Assembly (NCBI RefSeq): GCF_012935715.1
Contig: NZ_CP052860.1
Span: 3,348,001-3,412,000 of the forward strand
DNA from: Pseudomonas sp. ADAK13
Lineage (GTDB): Bacteria; Pseudomonadota; Gammaproteobacteria; Pseudomonadales; Pseudomonadaceae
Length of the DNA: 64,000 nt
Direction of reading: 5' to 3'
The translations under genes were made by a program, and so were the position numbers. A model generated the notes under the pieces. The model worked only from the letters and a program-made list of their open reading frames with translations, ran no database searches and was not told the origin of the DNA. Positions 30,287 through 40,300 of the stretch are shown here, piece by piece (position 1 is the stretch's first letter; each line of letters begins with the position of its first letter).

Positions 30287-31430
30287 CGTGATCCGTTGGA
30301 AACATGCAGCATTGCTGGCTCTGGCCGTTTTGGCCGCGGGTTGCAGCAGCAACAGCAAAAAAGAACTGCCTCCGGCCGAGCTGACCAGCTTCAAGGAAGA
30401 AGTGGTCCTGCAAAAGCAGTGGAGCCGCTCCATTGGTGACGGTCAGGGCGATCTTTACAACCTGATGGTCCCGGCGATCGACGGTGACACCATCTTCGCC
30501 GCTGACTCCACCGGCGTTGTGGTCTCCATGGATCGCATGAACGGCGACGTCAAGTGGAAGAAAGACCTCGAACTGCCTGTGTCCGGCGCCGTTGGCGTGG
30601 GTTCTGGCATGGTGATGCTCGGCACGCTGAAAGGCGACGTCGTGGCGCTGGATTCGAGCACCGGTGAAGAGAAATGGCGCGCTCGCGTGACCAGTGAAGT
30701 GCTCTCGCCACCGGCTACCAACGGTGACGTGGTTGTCGTCCAGACCCAGGATGACCGTGTGATCGGCCTCGACGCCGCCACCGGTAACCAGCGCTGGTTG
30801 TACGACAGCACGCCGGCGGTCCTGACCTTGCGCGGTACCAGCGGTCCGGTTGTGACCAGCAACCTGGCACTGGCAGGCCTGTCGACCGGTAAAGTGGTCG
30901 CCCTGGACACCCAGAACGGCGTGCCGGCCTGGGAAACCCGGGTCGCGATCCCTCAAGGTCGTTCGGAACTGGACCGCGTAGTGGACATCGACGGTGGCTT
31001 GCTGCTGTCGGGTGATACCCTCTACGTCGCCACTTATCAGGGCCGTGTTGCGGCACTGGACGTGCAAAGCGGCCGGATCAACTGGCAGCGTGATGCTTCC
31101 AGCTACGCCGGTGTCGCCCAAGGGTTTGGCAGCGTCTACGTAAGCCTGGCGTCCGGCACCGTTGAAAGTGTCGACGAGCGTTCCACCACTGCATTGTGGA
31201 GCAACGACTCCCTGGCCCGCCGTCAACTGTCGGCACCGGAAGTGTTCTCCAGCTACGTAGCGGTAGGTGACTTTGAAGGTTACCTGCACCTGCTGAGCCA
31301 GGTAGACGGTCGCTTCGTCGGTCGCGAACGCATCGACAGCGACGGCCTGCGTGCCCGTCCGCTGGTGGTAGGTAACATGCTTTACGTGTATGGCAACAGC
31401 GGCAAACTGGAAGCGCTGACCATCAAGTAA
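30279..31430 (+). CDS. bamB: outer-membrane assembly lipoprotein BamB
   Basis: A 383-residue lipoprotein with lipobox LAAGC (C22) and an eight-bladed PQQ-type beta-propeller (repeated blades such as VVALDSSTGEEKWRARV). It is part of the BAM complex. The ATG at 30279 overlaps the previous gene by 8 bases; a GTG at 30288 has better-spaced AAAGGGG and is a fair alternative. Confidence 0.95.
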   Translation: MRDVIRWKHAALLALAVLAAGCSSNSKKELPPAELTSFKEEVVLQKQWSRSIGDGQGDLYNLMVPAIDGDTIFAADSTGVVVSMDRMNGDVKWKKDLELPVSGAVGVGSGMVMLGTLKGDVVALDSSTGEEKWRARVTSEVLSPPATNGDVVVVQTQDDRVIGLDAATGNQRWLYDSTPAVLTLRGTSGPVVTSNLALAGLSTGKVVALDTQNGVPAWETRVAIPQGRSELDRVVDIDGGLLLSGDTLYVATYQGRVAALDVQSGRINWQRDASSYAGVAQGFGSVYVSLASGTVESVDERSTTALWSNDSLARRQLSAPEVFSSYVAVGDFEGYLHLLSQVDGRFVGRERIDSDGLRARPLVVGNMLYVYGNSGKLEALTIK

Positions 31431-31463
31431 TGGTTTGACTATGCTTGGGGTAATTCCCAGGCG

Positions 31464-31500
31464 GCCCTGCTTCGGCAGGGCATGCGGCGCTTCCGAGCGC
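31464..31500 (+). other. tandem stable hairpins between bamB and der
   Basis: Two hairpins in series: GCCCTGC-TTCG-GCAGGGC (31464-31481, perfect 7-bp stem with a UUCG tetraloop) and GCGCT-TCCG-AGCGC (31487-31500). They directly precede the bamB terminator. Confidence 0.6.
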
Positions 31501-31513
31501 TGCCCCGAGCACC

Positions 31514-31544
31514 AGCCGCTGCCTTGCAGCGGCTTTTGTATTTT
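31514..31544 (+). terminator. terminator after bamB
   Basis: A 9-bp stem AGCCGCTGC/GCAGCGGCT with a CTT loop is followed by TTTGTATTTT. Confidence 0.8.
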
Positions 31545-31569
31545 CTGAAATAACGAAGTGGAGAGCCGC

Positions 31570-33039
31570 ATGGTTCCCGTAATCGCCCTGGTGGGCCGAC
31601 CGAACGTCGGCAAGTCCACCTTGTTCAACCGCCTGACCAGGACTCGCGACGCCATCGTCGGCGACTTGTCCGGTCTGACCCGTGATCGCCAATACGGTGA
31701 GGCAAAGTGGCAAGGGCGCTCCTACATTATTGTCGACACCGGTGGTATCTCCGGTGACGAGCATGGCATGGACGAAAAGATGGCCGAGCAGTCGCTGCTG
31801 GCCATTGAAGAAGCCGATGTCGTGTTGTTCCTGGTGGACGCCCGCGCGGGCTACACCGCCGCTGACCAAATGATTGGCGAGCACCTGCGCAAGCGCAACA
31901 AGCGTTCCTACGTGGTGGCCAACAAGATCGACAACATCGATCCTGAAATGGCCCGCGCCGAATTCAGCCCGATGGGCCTGGGCGACGCGATCCCGATCGC
32001 CGGTGCTCACGGTCGTGGCATCACCCAGATGCTGGAAATCGCCCTGCGCGATTTCCCGCGTGATGACGTGGATGAAGTCGAAGGCGAAGAAGAGATCGTT
32101 GCCGAAGGCGAGGAAGCCAAGCGCATTCCTGGCCCAAGCGAAAAAGACGGTATCAAGATCGCGATCATCGGTCGCCCGAACGTCGGCAAGTCGACCCTGG
32201 TCAACCGTATGCTCGGTGAAGACCGGGTCATCGTCTATGACGAGCCCGGCACCACCCGCGACAGTATCTACATCCCGTTCGAGCGTAACGACGAGAAGTA
32301 CACGCTGATCGACACCGCCGGTGTGCGCAAGCGCGGCAAGATCCACGAGGAAGTTGAAAAGTTCTCCGTGGTGAAAACCCTGCAGGCGATCAAAGACGCC
32401 AACGTGGTGATCTTCGTCATGGACGCCCGCGAAGGCGTGGTAGACCACGACCTGAACTTGCTGGGCTTTGCCCTGGAAGCCGGTCGCGCCCTGGTGATTG
32501 CGATCAACAAGTGGGATGGCATGACGCCAAGCGAGCGCGACTACGTCAAGGTCGAGCTGCAGCGTCGTCTGTTCTTCGTCGAGTTCGCCGATATTCACTT
32601 TATCTCGGCACTGCACGGTACCGGCGTGGGCAACCTCTACGCGTCGGTGCAGAACTCGTTCAAGTCCGCGGTTACCCGCTGGCCGACTAACCGCCTGACC
32701 CAGATTCTTGAAGATGCGGTCAGCGAGCACGCGCCACCGATGGTCAATAACCGTCGGATCAAGCTGCGCTACGCCCACTTGGGTGGCGCCAACCCGCCGA
32801 TTATCGTGATCCACGGTAACCAGTTGGAGAAAGTGCCGAAGTCCTACGTGCGTTACCTGGAAAATACCTATCGCCGTGTCTTGAAACTGGTCGGTACGCC
32901 GATCCGTATCGAGTTCAAGGGTGGCGAGAACCCGTACGAAGGTAACAAGAACAGCCTCACCGACCGCCAGGTAAACAAAAAGCGCCGGATGATGACGCAC
33001 CACAAGAAAGCCGACAAAAAGCGCCGCGACAAGCGCTGA
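31570..33039 (+). CDS. der: ribosome biogenesis GTPase Der (EngA)
   Basis: A 489-residue tandem GTPase. The first G domain starts with [15 protein letters not shown] and the second, after an acidic linker, repeats [14 protein letters not shown]; a KH-like domain and a Lys/Arg-rich tail follow. It matures the 50S subunit. The ATG giving MVPVIALVG was chosen over an in-frame GTG four codons upstream. Confidence 0.98.
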   Translation: MVPVIALVGRPNVGKSTLFNRLTRTRDAIVGDLSGLTRDRQYGEAKWQGRSYIIVDTGGISGDEHGMDEKMAEQSLLAIEEADVVLFLVDARAGYTAADQMIGEHLRKRNKRSYVVANKIDNIDPEMARAEFSPMGLGDAIPIAGAHGRGITQMLEIALRDFPRDDVDEVEGEEEIVAEGEEAKRIPGPSEKDGIKIAIIGRPNVGKSTLVNRMLGEDRVIVYDEPGTTRDSIYIPFERNDEKYTLIDTAGVRKRGKIHEEVEKFSVVKTLQAIKDANVVIFVMDAREGVVDHDLNLLGFALEAGRALVIAINKWDGMTPSERDYVKVELQRRLFFVEFADIHFISALHGTGVGNLYASVQNSFKSAVTRWPTNRLTQILEDAVSEHAPPMVNNRRIKLRYAHLGGANPPIIVIHGNQLEKVPKSYVRYLENTYRRVLKLVGTPIRIEFKGGENPYEGNKNSLTDRQVNKKRRMMTHHKKADKKRRDKR

Positions 33040-33051
33040 TCCTGATCGGTT

Positions 33052-33080
33052 AAAAAAGGGCTCTTTCAGAGCCCTTTTTT
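33052..33080 (+). terminator. terminator after der
   Basis: A 7-bp stem GGGCTCT/AGAGCCC with a TTC loop, flanked by A6 and T6. Confidence 0.9.
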
Positions 33081-33147
33081 GTGCCTGGCGGTTGACCCTT
33101 CGCGGCATGCAGCTTAAAACTTGGGGCTCACCGCAAGGGGCGCACCG

Positions 33148-34296
33148 ATGATCACCAGCAAGCTGCCGAATGTCGGCACCACCATCTTCACCACCATGTC
33201 GCAACTCGCCGCCGAAACCGGTGCGCTCAACCTGTCCCAAGGTTTTCCCGACTTCAATGGGCCGCAAGGTTTGCTCGATGCGGTGGGCAAGCACATTGCC
33301 CTCGGCCATAACCAATACGCGCCCATGACCGGCCTGCCGGTGCTGCGCCAGCAAGTGGCGGCCAAGATTGCCCGCAGCTATGGCGCCACGGTGAATGCCG
33401 ACAGCGAAGTGACCATCACCCCTGGCGCCACCGAGGCGATCTTCTGTGCGATCCAGGCGGTGATTCGCAGCGGTGATGAAGTCATCGTGTTCGATCCTGC
33501 CTACGACAGCTACGAGCCGTCGGTAGAACTGGCAGGCGGTCGCTGCGTGCATGTGCAACTGGGCCTGGCTGACTTCGCCCTGGACTTCGAGCAACTGCGT
33601 GCCGCGCTGTCACCGCGCACCCGCATGATCATCCTCAACAGCCCCCACAACCCCACCGGCGCCCTGATCAGCCGTGCCGAGCTGGACCAGTTGGCCGAGT
33701 TGATCCGCGACCGCGATATCTACCTGGTCAGCGATGAGGTCTACGAGCACCTGGTATTTGACGGTGTGCCCCACGTCAGCGTGCTGGCCCACGAAGAGCT
33801 GTACCAGCGTGCCTTTGTGGTCAGCTCCTTCGGCAAGACCTACCACGTCACCGGCTGGAAAACCGGCTATGTGGTCGCGCCCCCGGCCCTCAGCGCCGAG
33901 CTGCGCAAGGTGCATCAATATGTCAACTTTTGCGGCGTGACCCCGTTGCAGTACGCTTTGGCAGACTTCATGGCCGAACACCCGGAACACGTCGAAGAAC
34001 TGCCGGCGTTTTATCAAGCCAAGCGCGACCTGTTCTGCGACCTGCTGGAACCGTCGCGTTTCAGCTTTAGCCGGGTGGCCGGTACTTACTTCCAACTGGT
34101 GGATTACTCACAGATTCGCCCGGACCTGGATGACGTCGCCATGTCACTGTGGATGACCCGCGAACATGGCGTGGCGACGATCCCGGTCTCGGTGTTCTAC
34201 CAGAACCCACCGCAAGGCCAGCGCCTGGTGCGACTGTGCTTTGCCAAACGCGAGGAGACGCTGCGTCAAGCAGCCGAGAAACTATGCGTGATCTGA
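33148..34296 (+). CDS. PLP-dependent methionine/glutamine aminotransferase (YbdL-like)
   Basis: A 382-residue fold-type I aminotransferase with LSQGFPDFNGP, NSPHNPTGA, the YLVSDEVYEHL Asp, and the PLP lysine in SSFGKTYHVTGWKTGY. The sequence resembles E. coli YbdL, which transaminates methionine and related amino acids. It overlaps the omega-amidase gene by 13 bases, so the 2-oxo acid amide it makes from glutamine is probably cleaved by its partner. Confidence 0.92.
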   Translation: MITSKLPNVGTTIFTTMSQLAAETGALNLSQGFPDFNGPQGLLDAVGKHIALGHNQYAPMTGLPVLRQQVAAKIARSYGATVNADSEVTITPGATEAIFCAIQAVIRSGDEVIVFDPAYDSYEPSVELAGGRCVHVQLGLADFALDFEQLRAALSPRTRMIILNSPHNPTGALISRAELDQLAELIRDRDIYLVSDEVYEHLVFDGVPHVSVLAHEELYQRAFVVSSFGKTYHVTGWKTGYVVAPPALSAELRKVHQYVNFCGVTPLQYALADFMAEHPEHVEELPAFYQAKRDLFCDLLEPSRFSFSRVAGTYFQLVDYSQIRPDLDDVAMSLWMTREHGVATIPVSVFYQNPPQGQRLVRLCFAKREETLRQAAEKLCVI

Positions 34297-35075
34297 GTGC
34301 ACTGCCCAACCTGAACATTGCTTTGGTGCAAACCACCCTGGCCTGGCACGACCGCCAGGCGAACCTGGAGCATTTCGAACTGCTGCTGGAGCAGGCAAGC
34401 GGCGCCGACCTGATCGTGCTGCCGGAGATGTTCACCACCGGTTTCTCGATGGAATCGCAAACCCTTGCCGAACCTGAAAACGGTCCCACCCATCAATGGC
34501 TGCAGGCTCAGGCGAAGAAGTACAACGCCGTGATCACCGGCAGCGTGATCATCCAGGCCGCTGACCGCAGCCACCGCAACCGCCTGCTGTGGGCGCGCCC
34601 GGATGGCGAGGTGTTGCACTACGACAAGCGGCACCTGTTCCGCATGGCCGGTGAGCATGACCACTACACCCCCGGCGAGCGCCAGGTGCAGTTCGAACTC
34701 AAGGGCTGGCGGATTCGTCCGCTGATCTGCTACGACCTGCGCTTCCCGGTATGGAGCCGTGATGCCCAGGACACGGACCTGCTGCTGTACACCGCCAACT
34801 GGCCGGGTGCACGACGCCAGCACTGGAACCGCCTGCTGCCGGCCCGGGCCATCGAAAACCTGTGCTACGTGGCGGCGGTGAATCGAGTGGGCACTGACGG
34901 GAAAGGTTTTGCCTACACCGGTGACAGCCAGGTCGTGGACTTCCAGGGAGAAAGCCTGCTGAGTGCAGGGGAGGCGGACGGGGTGTTCCAGGTGTGCCTG
35001 GATGCGGCGGAATTGGCAGCGTACCGCACACGCTTCCCGGCGAACCTGGATGCGGACAGCTTCGCGTTTGTCTGA
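34284..35075 (+). CDS. omega-amidase, nitrilase superfamily (YafV-like)
   Basis: A 263-residue carbon-nitrogen hydrolase with the Glu-Lys-Cys triad E48 (VLPEMF), K115 (YDKRHLF) and C149 (LICYDLRFP). YafV-type enzymes hydrolyse 2-oxoglutaramate and 2-oxosuccinamate. Overlap with the aminotransferase gene supports a coupled glutamine transaminase/omega-amidase pathway tied to methionine salvage. Confidence 0.92.
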   Translation: MRDLSALPNLNIALVQTTLAWHDRQANLEHFELLLEQASGADLIVLPEMFTTGFSMESQTLAEPENGPTHQWLQAQAKKYNAVITGSVIIQAADRSHRNRLLWARPDGEVLHYDKRHLFRMAGEHDHYTPGERQVQFELKGWRIRPLICYDLRFPVWSRDAQDTDLLLYTANWPGARRQHWNRLLPARAIENLCYVAAVNRVGTDGKGFAYTGDSQVVDFQGESLLSAGEADGVFQVCLDAAELAAYRTRFPANLDADSFAFV

Positions 35076-35102
35076 AGGACCTCCATTGCCAGGGAGATCG
35101 CT

Positions 35103-35186
35103 ATCGCGGGCAAGCCCGGCTCCCACAGTTGATCTGAGTTGTCTGGAGGAATGCATTCCCCTGTGGGAGCCGGGCTTGCCCGCGAT
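35103..35186. repeat. REP doublet (REPIN)
   Basis: Perfect 26-base inverted arms (35103-35128 and 35161-35186; right arm begins CTGTGGGAGCCGGGCTTGCC). It lies between convergent genes. Confidence 0.9.
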
Positions 35187-35222
35187 GAGGCCCTGACAGT
35201 CACCACAAATTTCGAACTCCAC

Positions 35223-35262
35223 AAAAAAGGCCCCTGGATTCTCATCCCGGGGCCTTTTGCAT
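35223..35262 (-). terminator. terminator after leuA
   Basis: Read on the minus strand, a GGCCCC...GGGGCC stem of about 7-8 bp is followed by TTTTTT; an opposite T run allows some bidirectional use. Confidence 0.85.
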
Positions 35263-35277
35263 TTCAGCGATCAGTAG

Positions 35278-36957
35278 TTACGCCGCCTTGGCTTCCTGAT
35301 GGCTCAACGAGCGGTTCAGCGCGCTGAACAGTGCCTTGAAGCTTGCCGTGGTGATGTTTTCATCAATGCCCACGCCGTGCACCGGACGCTCACCGTTCAC
35401 TCGCAGCTCAATGTAGGCCGCCGCCTTGGCATTGGTGCCGGCGCCAATCGCGTGTTCGTTGTAGTCCATGATCTCCACGCCAATCGGCAGCCCGGCCACC
35501 AGTGCTTCCAGGGCGCCGTTGCCTTTACCGTGCCAGCGCAGGTTAGTTTCGCCCTGGCCCTTGCCGGAGACTTCAACTTCCACCGAGCTGTTGCCGTTCT
35601 CTTCCTGCAGGCGATGGCTCACCAGCGCGTACGGCGTGTTGGCTTGCAGGTATTCACGCTGCAACAAGCTGTAGATCTGCGCGGCAGTCATCTCCAGGCC
35701 CACACGGTCGGTTTCGGCCTGTACCACCTGGCTGAACTCGATCTGCATGCGGCGCGGCAAGCTGATGCCGTATTCCTGCTCCAGCAGATAGGCGATACCG
35801 CCTTTGCCCGACTGGCTGTTGACGCGGATCACCGCCTCGTAGCTGCGGCCGATGTCGGCCGGGTCGATCGGCAAGTACGGCACCTCCCACAGGGCGTCGT
35901 CTTTCTGCTGGGTGAAGCCCTTGCGGATCGCGTCCTGGTGGGAGCCGGAGAAGGCGGTGTGAACCAGGTCGCCAACATACGGGTGACGTGGGTGCACCGG
36001 GATCTGGTTGCACTCTTCGACGACCTTGCGGATGCCGTCGATGTCGGAGAAGTCCAACTGCGGGTCGAGGCCCTGGGTGTACATGTTCAACGCCACCGTC
36101 ACCAGGTCGACGTTACCGGTACGCTCGCCGTTGCCGAACAGGCAGCCTTCGACGCGATCAGCGCCGGCCATCAGGCCCAGCTCGGTGGCGGCGACGCCAG
36201 TGCCACGGTCGTTGTGGGTGTGCAGGCTGATGATCACGCTGTCGCGACGGTTGATATGGCGACCGAACCACTCGATCTGGTCGGCATAGATGTTCGGGGT
36301 GGCACATTCCACGGTAGCCGGCAGGTTGAGGATCACCTTGTGCTCGGGCGTCGGGTTCCAGACCTCGATCACCGCGTCACAGACTTCCTTGGCGAACTCC
36401 AGCTCAGTGGCGCTGAAGGTCTCTGGCGAGTACTCGAAGGTCCACTGGGTTTCCGGCTGCTGGGCGGCGTATTTGACGAACAGCTTGGCCGCGTTGACCG
36501 CGATGGCCTTGATGCCGTCCTTGTCCTGGTTGAACACGATGCGGCGGAACGACGGCGAGGTGGCGTTGTACAAGTGAACGATGGCTTTCTTCGCGCCGCG
36601 CAGGGATTCGAAGGTGCGCGCGATCAAGTCTTCACGGCCCTGGGTCAGCACCTGGATGGTGGTGTCCGCGGGGATGTGGTTGTCTTCGATCAGGGTACGC
36701 ACGAAGTCGAAGTCGGTTTGCGAGGCGGCCGGGAAGGAGGCTTCGATTTCCTTCACGCCGACGGCGACCAGGGTCTTCCAGAAGCGCAGCTTTTTCACCG
36801 CGTCCATCGGTTCGATCAGAGACTGGTTGCCGTCGCGCAAGTCGGAACTGCACCAGATCGGCGCGGCGGTGATGGTCTTCGACGGCCAGGTACGGTCCGG
36901 GATATCAATGGTCGGGAACGCGCGGTACTTCGAAGACGGGTCTTTGAGCATGCTCAT
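35278..36957 (-). CDS. leuA: 2-isopropylmalate synthase
   Basis: A 559-residue enzyme of the longer LeuA type (2-oxoisovalerate + acetyl-CoA). The catalytic domain starts at [13 protein letters not shown] with metal ligands in HTHNDRGTG, and a C-terminal LeuA dimer/allosteric domain (about 430-555) should bind leucine for feedback. The first ATG (MSMLKDP) has AAAGGA 7 bases upstream. A short Leu-rich reading frame precedes it and may mediate attenuation. Confidence 0.97.
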   Translation of the reverse strand: MSMLKDPSSKYRAFPTIDIPDRTWPSKTITAAPIWCSSDLRDGNQSLIEPMDAVKKLRFWKTLVAVGVKEIEASFPAASQTDFDFVRTLIEDNHIPADTTIQVLTQGREDLIARTFESLRGAKKAIVHLYNATSPSFRRIVFNQDKDGIKAIAVNAAKLFVKYAAQQPETQWTFEYSPETFSATELEFAKEVCDAVIEVWNPTPEHKVILNLPATVECATPNIYADQIEWFGRHINRRDSVIISLHTHNDRGTGVAATELGLMAGADRVEGCLFGNGERTGNVDLVTVALNMYTQGLDPQLDFSDIDGIRKVVEECNQIPVHPRHPYVGDLVHTAFSGSHQDAIRKGFTQQKDDALWEVPYLPIDPADIGRSYEAVIRVNSQSGKGGIAYLLEQEYGISLPRRMQIEFSQVVQAETDRVGLEMTAAQIYSLLQREYLQANTPYALVSHRLQEENGNSSVEVEVSGKGQGETNLRWHGKGNGALEALVAGLPIGVEIMDYNEHAIGAGTNAKAAAYIELRVNGERPVHGVGIDENITTASFKALFSALNRSLSHQEAKAA

Positions 36958-37044
36958 CGGGAAATCCTTTGTTTAGGGGCCGAGAAGAGGCGGCCTGCCG
37001 TAAAACTGTTATTGGGGATAAAGCAAAAGACGAGGCAGATCGAT

Positions 37045-37122
37045 TCAGCCTGGCAGTCGTGCGCTGACGAGGCACAAGCTGCGGTGCTGGCGGAGCTGAA
37101 TGAGGGTGTGAGAGGTTTTCAT
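37045..37122 (-). CDS. putative leuA leader peptide
   Basis: A 25-codon frame starts MKTSHTLIQLRQ and ends SLCLVSARLPG, ending 87 bases before leuA. Five of the 25 residues are Leu (7, 10, 15, 17, 22), with an LCLV cluster. The position and content fit a ribosome-mediated attenuation leader. A GGCAG/CTGCC inverted repeat overlapping its end, followed by TCGTCTTTTGCTTT, could be the attenuator hairpin, but the stem is short. Inferred only. Confidence 0.5.
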   Translation of the reverse strand: MKTSHTLIQLRQHRSLCLVSARLPG

Positions 37123-37331
37123 AGGTCCAACCCTAACCGTGAGGCGTTAAGATGGCAAGCCGTGAAAAAAAATTGAGATAATTCCTAAGTTATTCCTGGT
37201 TTACGATTTTTTATTGTGTCTTTTATTTGGATTGTTTGTTTTTATTGCTGTTCATTTTGCTGGTGCGCAATTGAGTGGTGGGCTGCGCCGCTACGGGCGG
37301 CGCAACCCTGGTCGGCTATCCGGTAAGAAAC
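37123..37331. other. A+T-rich gap upstream of leuA leader and 3' of toxin gene
   Basis: Together with the leader region this forms a 374-base gap without a long gene. It includes an A+T-rich stretch (about 37160-37260) that probably holds the leuA promoter, and a 12-bp hairpin at 37280-37308 (GGGCTGCGCCGC arm) just 3' of the toxin gene that may end its transcript, although no T run follows. No other gene is seen. Confidence 0.5.
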
Positions 37332-40300
37332 CTACAAGGTGATCTTGTCGATGTTGTAGTCAATATGAATGTCGCCGATTGGCTCAGGGATGCTGGTGCC
37401 GTGCAGCAGCTTGAGCGGAGGTGGAGGGGTATGCGGCGGCTGGCTGATGATAGTCGGCACGCCTTTTGGTGTTGGGCTGATCGAGACGCTTACGCCTGCG
37501 GTTAACTCCGAGATACCGGGAATATTGTCATAGGTATTCATGTGCGCCTTGCCGACAACCGCGACGTATTTCTCACCCGCCGGAGTCTGATTGATAAGCT
37601 GGGTAGCGGCATAATTGAACTCTTGCAAGCGGTCATCGTAGTAGCGTGAATTGGTTAACCTGCCAATCCTGTTGTCGCTACGCAATGTCAGCTCTCTATG
37701 CTCGAGGCCTATGACCTTGATACCGTTTTTTTCCGCCGCCTCAATAACATCCGACACTGTGGGGCTCTTTGATGAGTAGGCGCCGTCGTAGTCTCTTGGC
37801 GATGCATAAATGGCTTCTGATGGCGTATAGGCGCCTGCGCCAAACCCGGGCCCTTTCTGAAGAAAGAGTGCGCCTTCCATGTAAAGAGTGGTCACTCCAC
37901 TGTTTTTGAATGTCTGCATTTGGTCAATCAGGAGTTGAAACGTGGCTGGTTCGTCGTGCATCTCTCCGAATACCAGCCCCCTCACATCCGGCTGTGCCAG
38001 GGCACTTTGAACGGCGCTCTTGGGCGTAGCATTAATGTCTACCGGCGCTAGCCGAGGGCGAACAGGCATCTGCCCGTTGGCCATGCTGGTGTAGAAGTCT
38101 TGCATGTCCCGTTTGAACCAGCGCCTGATGTGCCCAACCGTTGCACCGCTGGCATCAGTAAAGTCATTCGCACCCTTTCCGGTAATGATCCGGTCCATAT
38201 ATTCATCAGGCGGCGGCGTGGGTCTTCCCCGGTGGCGACTGCCTCCCGGCAATTCGCTCAGGCGCCATTCCCCGTTACCGGCAGACTGCAGGGAAGCCTT
38301 GATTCGGCTGCTTTTCGGGGCGCTCAGCGGTGCATTGGGATCGACGATATTGACCTGCCCGTTACGCGCATGGAACGCTGAATCGATCTGATAAACATCG
38401 TGGGTCCCTCTGCTGTTGGTATAGCGAATGTACCAATTGTCGCCAACGTTATAGGTACCGTCCGGTCTCAAGGGGTGACCCTTGATCGCGCTGTCGGGTA
38501 CGGTGTAAGCGCTGAGGTCGCGGCTCGGTAGCCTGGGTGAGGAGTGGGGGGCCGTGCCGGTTGAAGTACCTGCAGGCAATGAGCCTGGCGCTTGCGTCAA
38601 GGCTCGCTGGGCAAAGGGTATTTTACTGCCTCCAGCGATTGCCATCGAAGCCTTGTTTACCGGCCGCAGCGGCGCACTGCGAAACAGCGGGATGCCCGCC
38701 GCGGAGGTTGTAAAATCAGTGTAGATCGCACGTCCCAGGCCAGGGTTCTTGAGCAGCGCAGGCAGTACCTTGGCGTTTGCCCGCAGGGCCGCCACGCCTG
38801 CTTTGCCTAGTCGCAGGCCCGTCGACAGGCCTTTACCAACTACCGGCAACAGGTCCACGAATATAGAGGCTACCTCAATGCCGAATTGAATCTTGTTGGT
38901 TGTTGATTGTGTCGCGACTTCCGCGCTGCTGACGGACTGGTAATCCGCCTTGTCTATCAGCATTTGGACCTGATGTTTGTACAGCTCATCCTGCACGTTT
39001 CCGGTGATGGGGTGGAGTGTGGCGCCGCCCTTGAGCTTCGCAGCGCCGAGCAAGAGCTCCAGGGAGGACAAAGGGTTAGTCAGCAGGTTGAGCGGATTCG
39101 ATTTTATTTTTTGTGTGTATTTATCGATGTCGCTCTGCTCGACTGGCGACTTCCGGCCTGCGGTGTAGAGTTTCCATTGTGGCTTTTCGAGCAAGGTGCT
39201 CAGTGCATTCTGGTCCGCCACCTCTCGAAAGGCCACGCCGTCAGGCGCGTTCGGGGTGTACAACACCAGCGAAGCGTCGATCTGGTTGCTGATGACCATG
39301 ACGCCTTGCACCGTTAAGCCATGTTGGACGAGCGTGTTGGTGATGATGGCTTTTCCATCCACCGTGGGGCGGTTTGCCGGCTCGGGATGATCAAGTACCG
39401 CGCGAACCCACTGTGCGCCACGTTTGGTAGTGGTCTCGGTGGTGGCGTTGGCGGTATAGGCATCGGGGTTGAGGTCTGCGAGAAAAGCCTCTTTTTCCAT
39501 CACGTCGGCCAGGGTGGCTTTCCAGGTGTTGCGTATCACGCCCGCAGGCCCTGAGTCTGCATCTGTGGCCAGCCGTTGGTTGAGCAGCTTGGTGTATTCG
39601 CCACCGACATCGGCGGTATTGACCAGTGTTTTGAGCTGGTCTGTGCCCAGAACCACCGGTTTGCCGGCAGCGTCCAGAATCGGTTTGCCTTGGGTATCGT
39701 TCAAGGGCAGCGTGAAGGTGATCTGGGTATGGGTTGCGCTCTCGCCGGCTGGAAACTCAGTAGGGTTCTTCAACCCCAGGTCAGTCAGTGATAGCTGCGC
39801 GTTGTTTACTGAGCGTGACTCGTGACCGCTGGGACGGCCTGTATGAGTGCTGGTTTTGCTTTGCACCTGAACCCTCAATTGGTCAGCATTCACCTGAGCG
39901 GTTGGGTACAGTTTTCTGATCGCCTCATTCATCTTGTCCCGGGAAAACTCGGTCAATGAGGGAATGCTTTCCAGCAGTGGAGTCAACCTGTCCTGGCTTT
40001 TTTCCTCGGCATGTTCCAACTTTTTGAACAGTTCGTCGTGAACCGGCTGCAAGTTTTTCAGCCATTCGGGTTGCAGTTTGTCGGCCAGTTTCTGGTTGCG
40101 TGCCTGCATGGCATTGCTGCCATCAAGCAGGTATGACCAGTCGGCAGCCTCATCAATGGCTTGGTGTAATGGCGTGGTGGATTGGGGGGATATATTGGCA
40201 AAGCCCGTATTGATTTCGGCCTGCTGGCGCTTGAGCATCCCAGGCAAAGCTTCGGCCAGCACATCCCCGGCCAGAGGCTCGGCGCTGAGCATCAGGTCGT

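Noticed and set aside
37280..37308. Rho-independent terminator for the large toxin
   Set aside because: The 12-bp stem is strong but no T run follows on the minus strand, so it is only noted as a hairpin.
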